A DNA stretch of 64,000 nucleotides from Bradyrhizobium sp. RP6 (GTDB lineage: Bacteria; Pseudomonadota; Alphaproteobacteria; Rhizobiales; Xanthobacteraceae), in assembly GCF_003837805.1 (NCBI RefSeq), contig NZ_RQIT01000002.1:124001-188000 (forward strand), read 5' to 3'. The notes beneath the pieces are model-generated. The model was not told where the DNA came from. It was given only the letters and a program-made list of their open reading frames with translations, and did not search any database. Positions within the stretch are counted from its first letter, which is position 1; the number at the start of each line of letters is the position of its first letter. Position numbers and translations under genes: made by a program. This document shows positions 50,466 to 59,347 of the stretch, one piece after another.

Positions 50466-53400
50466 ATGGGAATTGTCCGCTTTGCGCTCCGGTTTCCGCA
50501 CACATTCTATGTGCTCGCGGCGCTGATCCTGTTTCTAGGCGGCATCTCGGTCTGGTCGATGCCGACGGACATCTTTCCCGAGATCCGCATCCCCGTCGTC
50601 ACGGTCATCTGGAGCTATACCGGTCTCTCGACCCCGGAGATGGAGCAGCGCGTCTCCACGTACAGCCAGTATTCGATCAGCGCCAATGTCAGCGGCATCA
50701 AGAACATTGAAGCGCAGACGCTCAATGGCTTGTCGGTTCAAAAGATCTACTTCCAGCCGGACGTCAATCTGGATCTCGCGATCTCGCAGATCGTATCGGC
50801 AACGAACGCCATCCGCGCTCTGATGCCGCCGGGCATTCAGCCGCCCGTCATCGTGCAGTTCAATGCGTCGAGCGTGCCGGTACTGCAGCTCAGCCTCGAG
50901 TCCAACAAATTGAACGAGCAGCAGCTTTACGATTTTGGCATTTACCGGATCCGGCAGCAACTGGCTCCCGTTCCAGGAGTGACGCTGCCGACACCTGCGG
51001 GTGGCAAGTATCGCCAGATCATGGTCGACATCGACCCGAACAAGCTGTTGTCGCGCGGATTGACGCCGCTCGACATCGTCAATGCGGTGAATACCCAGAA
51101 CCTGACGCTGCCGACAGGAACGGCGAAGATCGGCGATACCCAGTACACTGTGCGAACCAACGCGACGCCGGCCTCGATCAAGGATCTCAACATGATCCCG
51201 GTCAAGTTCGCGAATGGCGCGACGATCCTGCTGAAGGATGTCGCTCAGGTTCGGGACGGATCGCAGGTCCAGCAGAATATCGTGCGCGAGGATGGTCACC
51301 GTTCGGTTCTGCTGAGCGTGATCAAGAACGGTAACGCCTCGACGCTTGCCGTCGTCAACGGGGTCAAGCAGGCCCTGAAATCGATCCGGGCATCGGCGCC
51401 AGCCGGGCTGAAGATCACCGAATTGTTCGACCAATCGATCTTCGTTACCCACTCCGTCGATGGTGTGCTGCGCGAAGGCGCGATCGCGGCAGGTCTCACG
51501 GCGTTGATGATCCTGGTATTTCTGGGATCGTGGCGGTCGACGCTCGTGGTCCTGATCTCCATCCCGCTCGCGATGCTGTCTTCGCTGATCGTCCTGCATT
51601 TCCTTGGCGAGACCCTCAACACGATGACGCTGGGTGGGCTGGCGCTCGCGGTGGGCATCCTGGTCGACGATTCGACGGTGACGATCGAGAACACGCATCG
51701 GCTCTGGACCGAGGAGGGGATGCCACTGTCGCAAGCGACGCTGCACGGCGCGGCCGAAATCGCGGTACCGACGCTCGTCTCCACGCTCGCCATCAGTTGC
51801 GTCTTCACCTCTGTCGTATTCCTCGAAGGACCGGCCAAATACCTCTTCACACCGCTCGGCCTTGCGGTGGTGTTTGCCATGCTGGCGTCGTACGCGCTGT
51901 CGCGGACTCTCACGCCGATCACGATCGGTCTGCTGTTGAAGGGCGAGCAGCGCCATGGTGAGGGCCAGCGTTCGTCCGGGACGTTTTCGCGCGCGTCCGC
52001 CGCGTTCGAGCGCGGCTTCGAGGGCCTGCGCGACGGCTATTCCGAATTTCTGGCGACCCTGCTCCGGAGTCGCAGCATCGTTCCGATCGCTGCCGCGCTC
52101 GTGCTGGCGCTCGGGGCCGTCATGTTCGTCTATGTGGGCAGGGACTTCTATCCCCTGATCGACGGCGGTCAGATCCAGCTCCACGTCCGTGCGCGCGCGG
52201 GGACCCGGATCGAGCGCACCGAGGCCATCTTCCAGGCGGTCGAGGACAAGATCCGCGAAGTCATTCCGGACCGAGATCGTGGGCTGATCGTAGACAATAT
52301 CGGTCTGCCGGCGCGTCCCTACAATCTGGCCTTCACCGACGGTTCGACGATAGGAGTGAACGACGGCACGATCCTCGTATCGCTCAAGGACGGCCACAGG
52401 CCGACCGCAGATTACGTCAGGAAGCTGCGCCAGGCCTTGCCGGCGGCATTCCCCGAGGACGTCTTCTATTTCCAGGCGGCGGATATCGTCACCCAGATCC
52501 TGAATTTCGGCCTGCCGGCGCAAATCGACGTCCGCACCGTCGGTTACGGCGCCAACAACCTGTCCGTGGCGAAGGAGCTGCAAAAGAGCCTGGCTGCCAT
52601 TCCGGGAGTCGTCGACGCGCATCTTCAACAGGAGGTCGACGCTCCCGCATTCTACGCCGACATCGACCGCACAAGGGCCGCACAGCTGGGGCTCAATGCC
52701 AGCACGGTGGCAACCAACATCAATGTCAGCCTCAGCTCGTCCGCCCAGGTCTCGCCGAATTTCTGGACCGATCCGACGTCGGGCATCCCCTATTATCTTG
52801 CCGTTCAGACGCCGGAGTACCGGGCCAACTCGCTCAACGCGCTGGGGAACACGCCGGTGTCGGCCTCGTCGGCGGCAAGCGGGCAGACGGTGCCCGGCCT
52901 GCTCAGCAATGTCGCGACTTTCAAGCGAGGGACCGTGCCCACCAATTTGAACCAAGCAAACGTTCAGCCGGTGTTTGACGTCTATGCGAGCGTGCAGGGG
53001 CGCGATCTCGGCAGCGTCTCGGCCGATATCGACAAGGTCACCTCGACGTTTCAAAAGCAGCTCCAGCCGGGAAATTCGATTGAGGTTTTGGGGCAGATCC
53101 AGAGCATGCGTCAATCGTTCCGCGATCTCGGGATCGGGCTGCTGTTTGCCGCCATCCTGGTCTATCTGCTGATGGTCGTGAACTACCAGAACTTCGGCGA
53201 CCCCTTTGTCGTCATCATGGCGCTGCCCGCGACTTTATGCGGTATCGTGACGATGCTGTTCATCACGGGGACGACCCTGAACGTGCCTTCGCTGATGGGC
53301 GCGATCATGGCCGTCGGCGTCGCATCGGCCAACTCCATCCTGCTGGTGACCTTCGCGCGTGACGCGCAATTGAACGGGCACACCGCGTTCGAGGCCGCGC

Positions 53401-53648
53401 TGAGCGCGGGTCGTACGCGAATCCGCCCCGTGTTGATGACGGCTGCCGCGATGATCGTGGGCATGATCCCGATGGCGATCGGAGGCCCGGGCGAGGAGCA
53501 GAACGCGGCGCTCGCCCGTGCCGTCATCGGCGGGCTGCTGTTCGCAACGCCGACGACATTGCTGATCGTGCCCTATCTCTTCGCCTGGCTGCGCAAGCGC
53601 AACGACGGCAAGCCTCACCACGGCGTGTTCGAGGAGTCACCGGAATGA
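50466..53648 (+). CDS. RND-family efflux pump permease
   Basis: 1060 aa, inner-membrane proton antiporter of the AcrB/MexF superfamily. First helix IVRFALRFPHTFYVLAALILFLGG; periplasmic loops after helices 1 and 7; proton-relay Asp pair in GGLALAVGILVDDSTVTIEN (helix 4); GAIMAVGVASANSILLVTFARD in the second half. First gene of a three-gene operon with the adaptor second, an order opposite to acrAB. Pattern PTDIFPEIRIPVVTVIW resembles the branch found with metal/solvent export in alphaproteobacteria; substrate unknown. Confidence 0.93.
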   Translation: MGIVRFALRFPHTFYVLAALILFLGGISVWSMPTDIFPEIRIPVVTVIWSYTGLSTPEMEQRVSTYSQYSISANVSGIKNIEAQTLNGLSVQKIYFQPDVNLDLAISQIVSATNAIRALMPPGIQPPVIVQFNASSVPVLQLSLESNKLNEQQLYDFGIYRIRQQLAPVPGVTLPTPAGGKYRQIMVDIDPNKLLSRGLTPLDIVNAVNTQNLTLPTGTAKIGDTQYTVRTNATPASIKDLNMIPVKFANGATILLKDVAQVRDGSQVQQNIVREDGHRSVLLSVIKNGNASTLAVVNGVKQALKSIRASAPAGLKITELFDQSIFVTHSVDGVLREGAIAAGLTALMILVFLGSWRSTLVVLISIPLAMLSSLIVLHFLGETLNTMTLGGLALAVGILVDDSTVTIENTHRLWTEEGMPLSQATLHGAAEIAVPTLVSTLAISCVFTSVVFLEGPAKYLFTPLGLAVVFAMLASYALSRTLTPITIGLLLKGEQRHGEGQRSSGTFSRASAAFERGFEGLRDGYSEFLATLLRSRSIVPIAAALVLALGAVMFVYVGRDFYPLIDGGQIQLHVRARAGTRIERTEAIFQAVEDKIREVIPDRDRGLIVDNIGLPARPYNLAFTDGSTIGVNDGTILVSLKDGHRPTADYVRKLRQALPAAFPEDVFYFQAADIVTQILNFGLPAQIDVRTVGYGANNLSVAKELQKSLAAIPGVVDAHLQQEVDAPAFYADIDRTRAAQLGLNASTVATNINVSLSSSAQVSPNFWTDPTSGIPYYLAVQTPEYRANSLNALGNTPVSASSAASGQTVPGLLSNVATFKRGTVPTNLNQANVQPVFDVYASVQGRDLGSVSADIDKVTSTFQKQLQPGNSIEVLGQIQSMRQSFRDLGIGLLFAAILVYLLMVVNYQNFGDPFVVIMALPATLCGIVTMLFITGTTLNVPSLMGAIMAVGVASANSILLVTFARDAQLNGHTAFEAALSAGRTRIRPVLMTAAAMIVGMIPMAIGGPGEEQNAALARAVIGGLLFATPTTLLIVPYLFAWLRKRNDGKPHHGVFEESPE

Positions 53649-54931
53649 GCGATGTTCGCGTGCGGACCAACAGCCACGACGTGAGTGATCGGGCCGATGC
53701 GGAAAGCGGCCGCATCGTGGAGCTGCCAGGCAAGGACGCACGACCGCGCCGCCGGTACGGCGGCGTATGGCTCGGCGGCGCCATGTTCCTGCTCCTTGTC
53801 GGCGGTCTCGGCGTGGGCGGCTGGCGCCATTATCAGGCCGCACGCGATCTGGCTGTATCGTCAGAGCAGATCAGGACCGCCGTTCCGGAGGTTCGGGTGG
53901 CGACGGTCCGCGCCAGCGCCGAGTTCGCGAAGGTCACCCTTCCGGCGACGACGACGGCATTCGAGGCGGCGAACATCTTCGCACGGGCCAGCGGCTACAT
54001 CGAGAAGCGCTACGTCGACATCGGCGATCACGTGAAGAAGGGCGATCTCCTTGCGGAGATCACCGCGCCGGAACTCGACCAGCAGATCGCGCAGGCGGAG
54101 GCGACGCTCGCGCAGAACCAGGCGGCGTTACAGCAGGCGCAGGCGAGTCGTGAGCTTGCCGACGTCACCAATGCGCGGGACAGCAATCTGGTCAAGCAGG
54201 GCTGGTTGACGGCTCAGCAAGGCGACAACGACCGTCTCACCCTGCGCGCCCAGCAGGCGGCCGTGAGCGTCGCCCAGTCAAACATCACGGCGCAGGAGGC
54301 GCAGATTCGTGTCCTTCAGCAGGAGAAAGCCTACCAGCGCGTGATGGCACCGTTCGACGGTGTGATCACGCAACGCAACGTGGACAATGGCAGCCTCGTC
54401 CAGGCCGGATCGACCTTCATGTTCACGCTGATGCATTCAAACGTGATTCGAACGCAAGTCTTCGTGCCGCAGGACGAGGCCTTCGGCGTCGCGCCGGGCG
54501 TCGAGGCCGAAATTCACGTTCCCGAAATCCCAGATCGGGTATTTCCAGGGAAGGTCACGCGTATCGCGACTGCGTTGCAGCCGGGAAGCCGCACGCTGCT
54601 GACCGAGATCGACGTACCCAATCCCGACGGCGCCTTGAGCCCCGGCATCTACTGTACGGTCGAACTGTCGATCCCGCGCAAGACGCCGTCGATGTCCATT
54701 CCGGCCGATGCGCTGGTCTTCGACCAGAACGGCCTGCATGTCGCAGTCGTGCGCAACGGCACCGTTCACTTGCAGAAGGTCTCGATCGCACGAGATTTCG
54801 GCACGTCGGTCGAAGTACGCGAGGGTGTGCGGCCCGGCGACCAGGTCGTGCTCAATCCGGCGGTCAATCTGGCGGAGGGCAGCCACGTCTCCATTCGCAA
54901 GGATGAGGTGAGCCAGGGGGGGCAGACATGA
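53645..54931 (+). CDS. RND efflux periplasmic adaptor subunit (membrane fusion protein)
   Basis: 428 aa. N-terminal cytoplasmic part, one membrane anchor (about 41-60), then barrel-sandwich (IFARASGYIEKRYVDIGDHVKKGDLLAEI), a Gln/Ala-rich alpha-hairpin (ATLAQNQAALQQAQASRELAD...) and the second lipoyl half (APFDGVITQRNVDNGSLVQAG). Overlaps the permease by 4 bp and the next gene by 4 bp. Bridges the pump to an outer-membrane channel that is not encoded here. Confidence 0.93.
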   Translation: MSDVRVRTNSHDVSDRADAESGRIVELPGKDARPRRRYGGVWLGGAMFLLLVGGLGVGGWRHYQAARDLAVSSEQIRTAVPEVRVATVRASAEFAKVTLPATTTAFEAANIFARASGYIEKRYVDIGDHVKKGDLLAEITAPELDQQIAQAEATLAQNQAALQQAQASRELADVTNARDSNLVKQGWLTAQQGDNDRLTLRAQQAAVSVAQSNITAQEAQIRVLQQEKAYQRVMAPFDGVITQRNVDNGSLVQAGSTFMFTLMHSNVIRTQVFVPQDEAFGVAPGVEAEIHVPEIPDRVFPGKVTRIATALQPGSRTLLTEIDVPNPDGALSPGIYCTVELSIPRKTPSMSIPADALVFDQNGLHVAVVRNGTVHLQKVSIARDFGTSVEVREGVRPGDQVVLNPAVNLAEGSHVSIRKDEVSQGGQT

Positions 54932-55638
54932 TCCGCATTCTTTGCGCGGCGTTCGCCGCCGTGGTGCTCGGCTGCTCTGCGGGCAAAGCCCAGATCGCAA
55001 CAACCGGCAGCACGGCGATGAGCCTGCCGACCGTACCGGGCGCGATCGTCACCTCACCGCTCAATAGCCCGGGTCCGTTCTCCGCAACGACCGTGCAAGG
55101 TGCACCCGATACCACGCTGGCACCCGTTCCGCTCGCCTCGGATCCGACGACGCCAGGTACGGTCGTCGTCTGTGCGCCACCATCGACGTCTCCGATGTCG
55201 GCGACGTCGATGCCGACAATGCCGACCACATCGAGCACGGGATCGCCGACGGCGGGGAATGTCGTCCCAGTCGTACCGGTCATGGGACAGAACGGGAGCT
55301 CTATCGGGACAATTTCCGTGGCCGCGCCGTCAGGTACCGGAGTGACGGTGGCGTGCAGCTCAACGCCGGGCGGGGCGGTGGCGAGCGCTGCGAGTTTGCC
55401 GCTCTCGGTCCCGCAAGTGCAGGCCGGGCCGCCGCCGGGTACGATCCCGGCCGCGATCAGCGGCGACGTCGGAACGGGCATTGATCCAAATGCTGTCGTC
55501 GCGCCCAGCCCCAACACTTCAACCTGCGCGGAAAGCATGACGATGAATCTCGCATCTCCTGCGACGGTGCTACCGGCCAACGCGTCAGGTGCGGCGCCGA
55601 CGCCCGGAGTCTCGCCAATCTTGCCGCCGGGGTGCTGA
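54928..55638 (+). CDS. Exported Pro/Ser/Thr-rich protein of the RND operon
   Basis: 236 aa. Signal peptide MIRILCAAFAAVVLGCSAGK with a near-lipobox VLGC, so it may be a lipoprotein. The rest is low-complexity (SPMSATSMPTMPTTSSTGS and similar), with five scattered Cys in short VACS/VVCAP contexts. It takes the place where an outer-membrane factor gene is normally found, but has no beta-barrel or TolC-like helices. Function unknown; overlap of 4 bp with the adaptor gene shows co-expression. Confidence 0.75.
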   Translation: MIRILCAAFAAVVLGCSAGKAQIATTGSTAMSLPTVPGAIVTSPLNSPGPFSATTVQGAPDTTLAPVPLASDPTTPGTVVVCAPPSTSPMSATSMPTMPTTSSTGSPTAGNVVPVVPVMGQNGSSIGTISVAAPSGTGVTVACSSTPGGAVASAASLPLSVPQVQAGPPPGTIPAAISGDVGTGIDPNAVVAPSPNTSTCAESMTMNLASPATVLPANASGAAPTPGVSPILPPGC

Positions 55639-55824
55639 AGGGGCAGCCGTGCAGCGCCAATCGCCCTATCGCCATGTCGCGACCATCGCGAAGGATGGAT
55701 ACGTCACTCGAAACGGTCGTCGCCGCTCTACCTGGCGGCGGTAAACGTTCCCGATATCGGTACAGCCATCGCCCGTGCAGCGCCGGTGACAGAGCGATCG
55801 ACTCGAGAGTTGTCGAACAAATTG

Positions 55825-55861
55825 GAGGAATGACAGCATGAGGAGCTGCCATTCCTCTTTT
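55825..55861 (+). terminator. Rho-independent terminator of the RND operon
   Basis: Stem GAGGAATG (55825-55832) / CATTCCTC (55850-55857) with an inner CAGC/GCTG pairing, directly followed by TTTT. The bases from 55638 to 55824 carry no supported gene. Confidence 0.75.
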
Positions 55862-55958
55862 CTGCGTAAGCCAAAAGGCCCCGAGGCGCGTAACGACCCG
55901 CTTCAGTTCAGGACGCACAATTGCGGTCTGCCGAAGCAGCGTTGTCCGGCCGGTGCGC

Positions 55959-56192
55959 TCAATAGCCGGACTTGGGCTCGCAGGGCGGGCGACGCCACGG
56001 GGCAGATGCATAGGCGCCGACGTCCGGAGCCCGCGTGCAACCGCGCTTGGAGGTAACCGGAACACGTTGAGCCGACGCGTAGGCATCGACATTCGTCCGC
56101 CGCGCGTTCGTATTGCCTTCACGCGCCATCGCCGGGGAAGCAACCATGGACGCAGCGATCAACCCGGCCGAGAACAGCTTCAGTGTAGTCAT
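55959..56192 (-). CDS. MTTLKL-family small exported protein (copy 2)
   Basis: 77 aa. MTTLKLFSAGLIAASMVASP...AMARE signal peptide, mature part with RGCTRAPDVGAYASAPW and RPPCEPKSG. About half of the residues match the copy at 46369-46614, including both Cys. AAAGGAG before the ATG. Faces the end of the RND operon, with the terminator between. Function unknown. Confidence 0.8.
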   Translation of the reverse strand: MTTLKLFSAGLIAASMVASPAMAREGNTNARRTNVDAYASAQRVPVTSKRGCTRAPDVGAYASAPWRRPPCEPKSGY

Positions 56193-56425
56193 CGTACATC
56201 TCCTTTGACAAAGCGACGCCGGGAACGCCTAGGCTCGCGCGTCAGACATGTGCATGCGCGCGCCGGATCGGCAGTATCGATTGAACGATCATTTTCGTCG
56301 TTGCACGAAAGGATGCATGCATATCCACGCCGCGGGTACGCCGCATCGCGCGGTCGTACTCCGTTCGAGGCATGAACGATGGTCATCTGGATCTGGTAGT
56401 TGTACTTGATTGCTGGTTCGGCTTG

Positions 56426-56668
56426 TCATCGGCGCCAGTGGTGATTGCGAACCTGAACCGCGCCAAACACGGGAGCCGCGCCACCGGGGCGCTCGAGGCC
56501 CATACGGCCTGCCGGGGTCAACGCGCCACCATTCAGCACGTTGCGGTCGGGATACATCGAGGCAAAGGTTGCGGGCTCCTGGTCGGCGAAGGACCAGGCG
56601 GCGGAGGCCGACGACACTGTCGCAGCTGAGATCAGCACCGAGGTGATCAGGATCTTGAATGCATTCAT
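56426..56668 (-). CDS. Small exported protein (80 aa)
   Basis: Signal peptide MNAFKILITSVLISAATVSS...ASA followed by a mature part AWSFADQEPATFASMYPDRN with one Tyr/Trp-rich start and ending NHHWRR. TGGAGAA lies before the ATG. No Cys and no known domain. Same orientation as the MTTLKL copy 2 downstream, 234 bp apart; an imperfect inverted repeat TTTCGT..ACGAAA lies in that gap. Confidence 0.72.
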   Translation of the reverse strand: MNAFKILITSVLISAATVSSASAAWSFADQEPATFASMYPDRNVLNGGALTPAGRMGLERPGGAAPVFGAVQVRNHHWRR

Positions 56669-57091
56669 AGCGATTCTCCATTGCTTTCTCGTGCGGAGAG
56701 TCGCTTGGCGAAGATCGCTGCTCGGCTGACGGCGTTTCCAGAATTGTAGTCTGTGCCGAGATATATAAGCCGCTCTGTTCGCAAAGCCCGTGATTGTGCA
56801 TCACTGTTGCGAGAAGACGATGGCTTTCGCCAGGTACCTGCCGGCGAGGATCGCACGCGACCGCGCGGCGACCCGACGTCGGGAGGGTGATGCCGGGAAG
56901 GCCCAGAACCACTTCACGTGCGATATCGGTGGCGATCTTATCGGACAGGCGGCCCGCCGTGCCTTCACGAAATTGACGGTGCGTTTGGGAAGATCGGAAT
57001 GGCGACGGTCCGCTAAGTTCGCTTCCTGTGATTGAGCGGAGAGCTGCGCGCTTTAGAGCGCTGGACGGCTGCCGCGTTGCGAGAGGACTAG
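56669..57091. other. Intergenic region without supported gene
   Basis: 423 bp between divergent genes. A frame at 56790-57035 on the plus strand is open but Arg-rich without a ribosome site, so I do not call it. AT-rich patch GATATATAAGC (56760-56770) may belong to a promoter. No GGAAC box in a usable position. Confidence 0.45.
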
Positions 57092-58144
57092 ATGAATCAG
57101 CCAGGTAGAGTCGAGCGTTCGAGCCTTGGATGGCTCGTTCTGATTGCCGCCGTGGTCGGCGGCAGCGCCGCCGCCTTTGCGTATACCGCCGGGTGGCTCA
57201 CGCCGGGGCGTCTTACGCCGGATCGCATGATTGCAGCGTTGACGCCTCCGAGCGGCCCGCCGCTGGGGCACCGGCGGAATCACGCCAAGGGAATCTGCTT
57301 CACCGGAATGTTCGAAGCGAACGGAAATGGTGTCGAGCTGTCCCGCGCGAAGGTGTTCGTGCAGGGCCGCTATCCGGTTCTGGGCCGTTTCAACCTCGGT
57401 ACGGCCGATCCGAACGCGGTGGATGCGACCGTGCGCGTCCGCGGCATGGGACTCCAGATATCGGCGGCGGACGGAGAGGAGTGGCGAATGGCGATGATCA
57501 ACCCGCCGTTCTTTGCGGTTTCCACGCCCGAGGCGTTTCACGGCCTGCTGGTTGCAGCCGGTAAGAAGGATCGGGAGGCGATGAAGACGTTTATCAGCGC
57601 AAATCCGGAGTTCGCCGCTTTCGCAGCCTGGGCCAAGACGGCGCCCTGGACCGGAAGCTATGCGGAGGAGGCGTACAACAGTCTCAGCAGCTTCGTCTTC
57701 ACGAACGCGAAGGGCGATGAGCATGCCGTGCGGTGGTCGCTGGTGCCCACGGCAGAGCCTGTTTCCATCGCCCATGCGGAGCTTGAGAAGCGCGGCCCGG
57801 ATTTTCTCGAGCAGGAGATCACGACCCGGGTGAAGTCCGCGCCGCAACGATGGACCATGGTCACGACTGTGGCCGAGCCGGGCGATCCGACGGCTGATCC
57901 CAGCAGGGCTTGGCCGCAGAACCGGCGCAAGGTGCAGGTCGGAACGCTGGTCGTACAGCGAATTGAACCCGAGCGGGATGGGCCGTGCCGCGACATCAAC
58001 TTCGATCCGACCGTGCTGCCGCAGGGAGTCCGGGTGTCGGACGATCCCTTCCCGGCGGCGCGCTCGTCCGTCTACCGCAAATCCTACGATCTTCGCGCAG
58101 CCGAAGCCAGCGACTATCCGAGAACCGAGGTTACCAAGCCATGA
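57092..58144 (+). CDS. Catalase-related peroxidase (SrpA-like), membrane-anchored or exported
   Basis: 350 aa, the short mono-domain catalase type. An N-terminal hydrophobic segment (about 13-33) acts as anchor or signal. HRRNHAKGICFTGMFEANGNG includes the distal His, VRVRGMGLQIS follows, and the proximal heme Tyr lies in PAARSSVYRKSYDLR near residue 330. GAGAGGA before the ATG. Family members are peroxidases rather than efficient catalases. It overlaps the cytochrome b561 gene by 4 bp, suggesting a heme electron pair in the membrane/periplasm. Confidence 0.9.
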   Translation: MNQPGRVERSSLGWLVLIAAVVGGSAAAFAYTAGWLTPGRLTPDRMIAALTPPSGPPLGHRRNHAKGICFTGMFEANGNGVELSRAKVFVQGRYPVLGRFNLGTADPNAVDATVRVRGMGLQISAADGEEWRMAMINPPFFAVSTPEAFHGLLVAAGKKDREAMKTFISANPEFAAFAAWAKTAPWTGSYAEEAYNSLSSFVFTNAKGDEHAVRWSLVPTAEPVSIAHAELEKRGPDFLEQEITTRVKSAPQRWTMVTTVAEPGDPTADPSRAWPQNRRKVQVGTLVVQRIEPERDGPCRDINFDPTVLPQGVRVSDDPFPAARSSVYRKSYDLRAAEASDYPRTEVTKP

Positions 58145-58704
58145 CCAATGTCCCGCAACGCTTCGCTCCGATCCAGCGGCTGCTGCACTGGCTGATGGCG
58201 ATCTGCATCATTGCCATGCTCTTCATCGGTATAGGCATGGTGTCCACCGTGGCTCAGAAATACCTGCCGCTCATCCTGATCCACAAGACGCTTGGCGTCG
58301 CACTCCTCGTGCTCGTCCTGGTCAGGCTGGCGCTGCGGCTTCATTTCGGCGCACCGCCATTGCCGGCCGACCTTCCGGCGACGATGAAGCTGGGAGCGCG
58401 ATTGTCGCATCTGCTGCTCTATGGCTTCATGATCGTCATGCCCTTGCTTGGTCTCGGCATGCTCTGGGCTGCGGCCTACCCGGTTGTCCTGTATAGCGGG
58501 ATTCGGATTCCGGCGTTGCTGCCGCAGAGCGACCATGCACACACGCTGCTTTGGGATGTCCACGTCTATTTGGGCCTCGCGCTCTTCGCCCTTGTGCTGC
58601 TGCACCTGGCAGCGGCGCTGTTCCACGCCCTGGTCCGTCGCGATGGCGTGTTCGCGACGATCTCGCCTCTGCCGGAGCGGCAGCGGATGAAGCCTACCGA
58701 ATGA
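58141..58704 (+). CDS. Cytochrome b561-family membrane protein
   Basis: 187 aa, four membrane helices. RFAPIQRLLHWLMAICIIAML, LILIHKTLGVALLVLVLVRL, and DVHVYLGLALFALVLLHLAAALFHALVRRDG carry the His residues that bind two hemes b. ATG 58141 overlaps the peroxidase stop. Likely delivers quinol electrons to the peroxidase in the periplasm (inference from pairing). Confidence 0.93.
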   Translation: MTNVPQRFAPIQRLLHWLMAICIIAMLFIGIGMVSTVAQKYLPLILIHKTLGVALLVLVLVRLALRLHFGAPPLPADLPATMKLGARLSHLLLYGFMIVMPLLGLGMLWAAAYPVVLYSGIRIPALLPQSDHAHTLLWDVHVYLGLALFALVLLHLAAALFHALVRRDGVFATISPLPERQRMKPTE

Positions 58705-58814
58705 GTCTCGGCGCGCCTGTGAACGTGCAATCCGGGAACGATGCTTCGGCACGGAAAGACCTGCTGCCCGCCCTCGGGCTAGAAACTATCCACTTTCCAA
58801 CAAGGATACCAACC

Positions 58815-59315
58815 ATGACCAAAGCAGACTTGCAAAGCCCGACGGATCTGGGAGCCAATGCGAACCGGGACATTCCGGCCGCGCTCCGAGCATTGCTGGC
58901 GGACGTCTTCGCGCTGTACCTGAAGACGAAGAATTTCCATTGGCACGTATCTGGCAGTCACTTCCGCGACTACCATCTCCTGCTCGACGAGCAGGGCGAA
59001 CAGATCTTCGCCATGACCGACGATATCGCAGAGCGCGCGCGCAAGATCGGCGGCACCACGCTGCGATCGATCGGTCACATCGCCCGCGAGCAGCGCATTC
59101 TCGACAACGACGCGGATTATGTCGATCCGCTGGATATGCTGGCCGAGCTGCGCAGCGACAATCAGCAGCTGACACGGGAAATGCGCCGGGTCCACGAGCT
59201 CTGCGACGAATATGGCGATGTCGCCACCGCAAGCCTGCTGGAAAACTGGATCGACGAGACGGAGCGGCGGATCTGGTTCCTGTACGAGACCGGGCGGAGC
59301 GGTCCGAATTCGTAA
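58815..59315 (+). CDS. dps: Dps-family DNA-binding ferritin-like protein
   Basis: 166 aa. Ferroxidase residues sit in KTKNFHWHVSGSHFRDYHLLLDEQGEQIF, as in Dps dodecamers that oxidise Fe(II) with peroxide and protect DNA. ATG 58815 has AAGGAT upstream; earlier in-frame codons are not homologous. Follows the peroxidase-cytochrome pair by 110 bp and may share oxidative-stress control. No EcfG box fits with good spacing. Confidence 0.93.
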   Translation: MTKADLQSPTDLGANANRDIPAALRALLADVFALYLKTKNFHWHVSGSHFRDYHLLLDEQGEQIFAMTDDIAERARKIGGTTLRSIGHIAREQRILDNDADYVDPLDMLAELRSDNQQLTREMRRVHELCDEYGDVATASLLENWIDETERRIWFLYETGRSGPNS

Positions 59316-59347
59316 GGCGAGCCGTTCGGCCGGGAGGCGGGTGAAGG

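Noticed and set aside
50535..53114. 859-codon minus-strand frame opposite the RND permease
   Set aside because: Arg/Asp/His-rich shadow of a real gene, no recognisable motif.
56790..57035. 81-codon plus-strand frame
   Set aside because: Arg-rich, no ribosome site, no homology.
58735..58757. GGAAC before dps as EcfG promoter
   Set aside because: No TT at 18 or 19 nt downstream.
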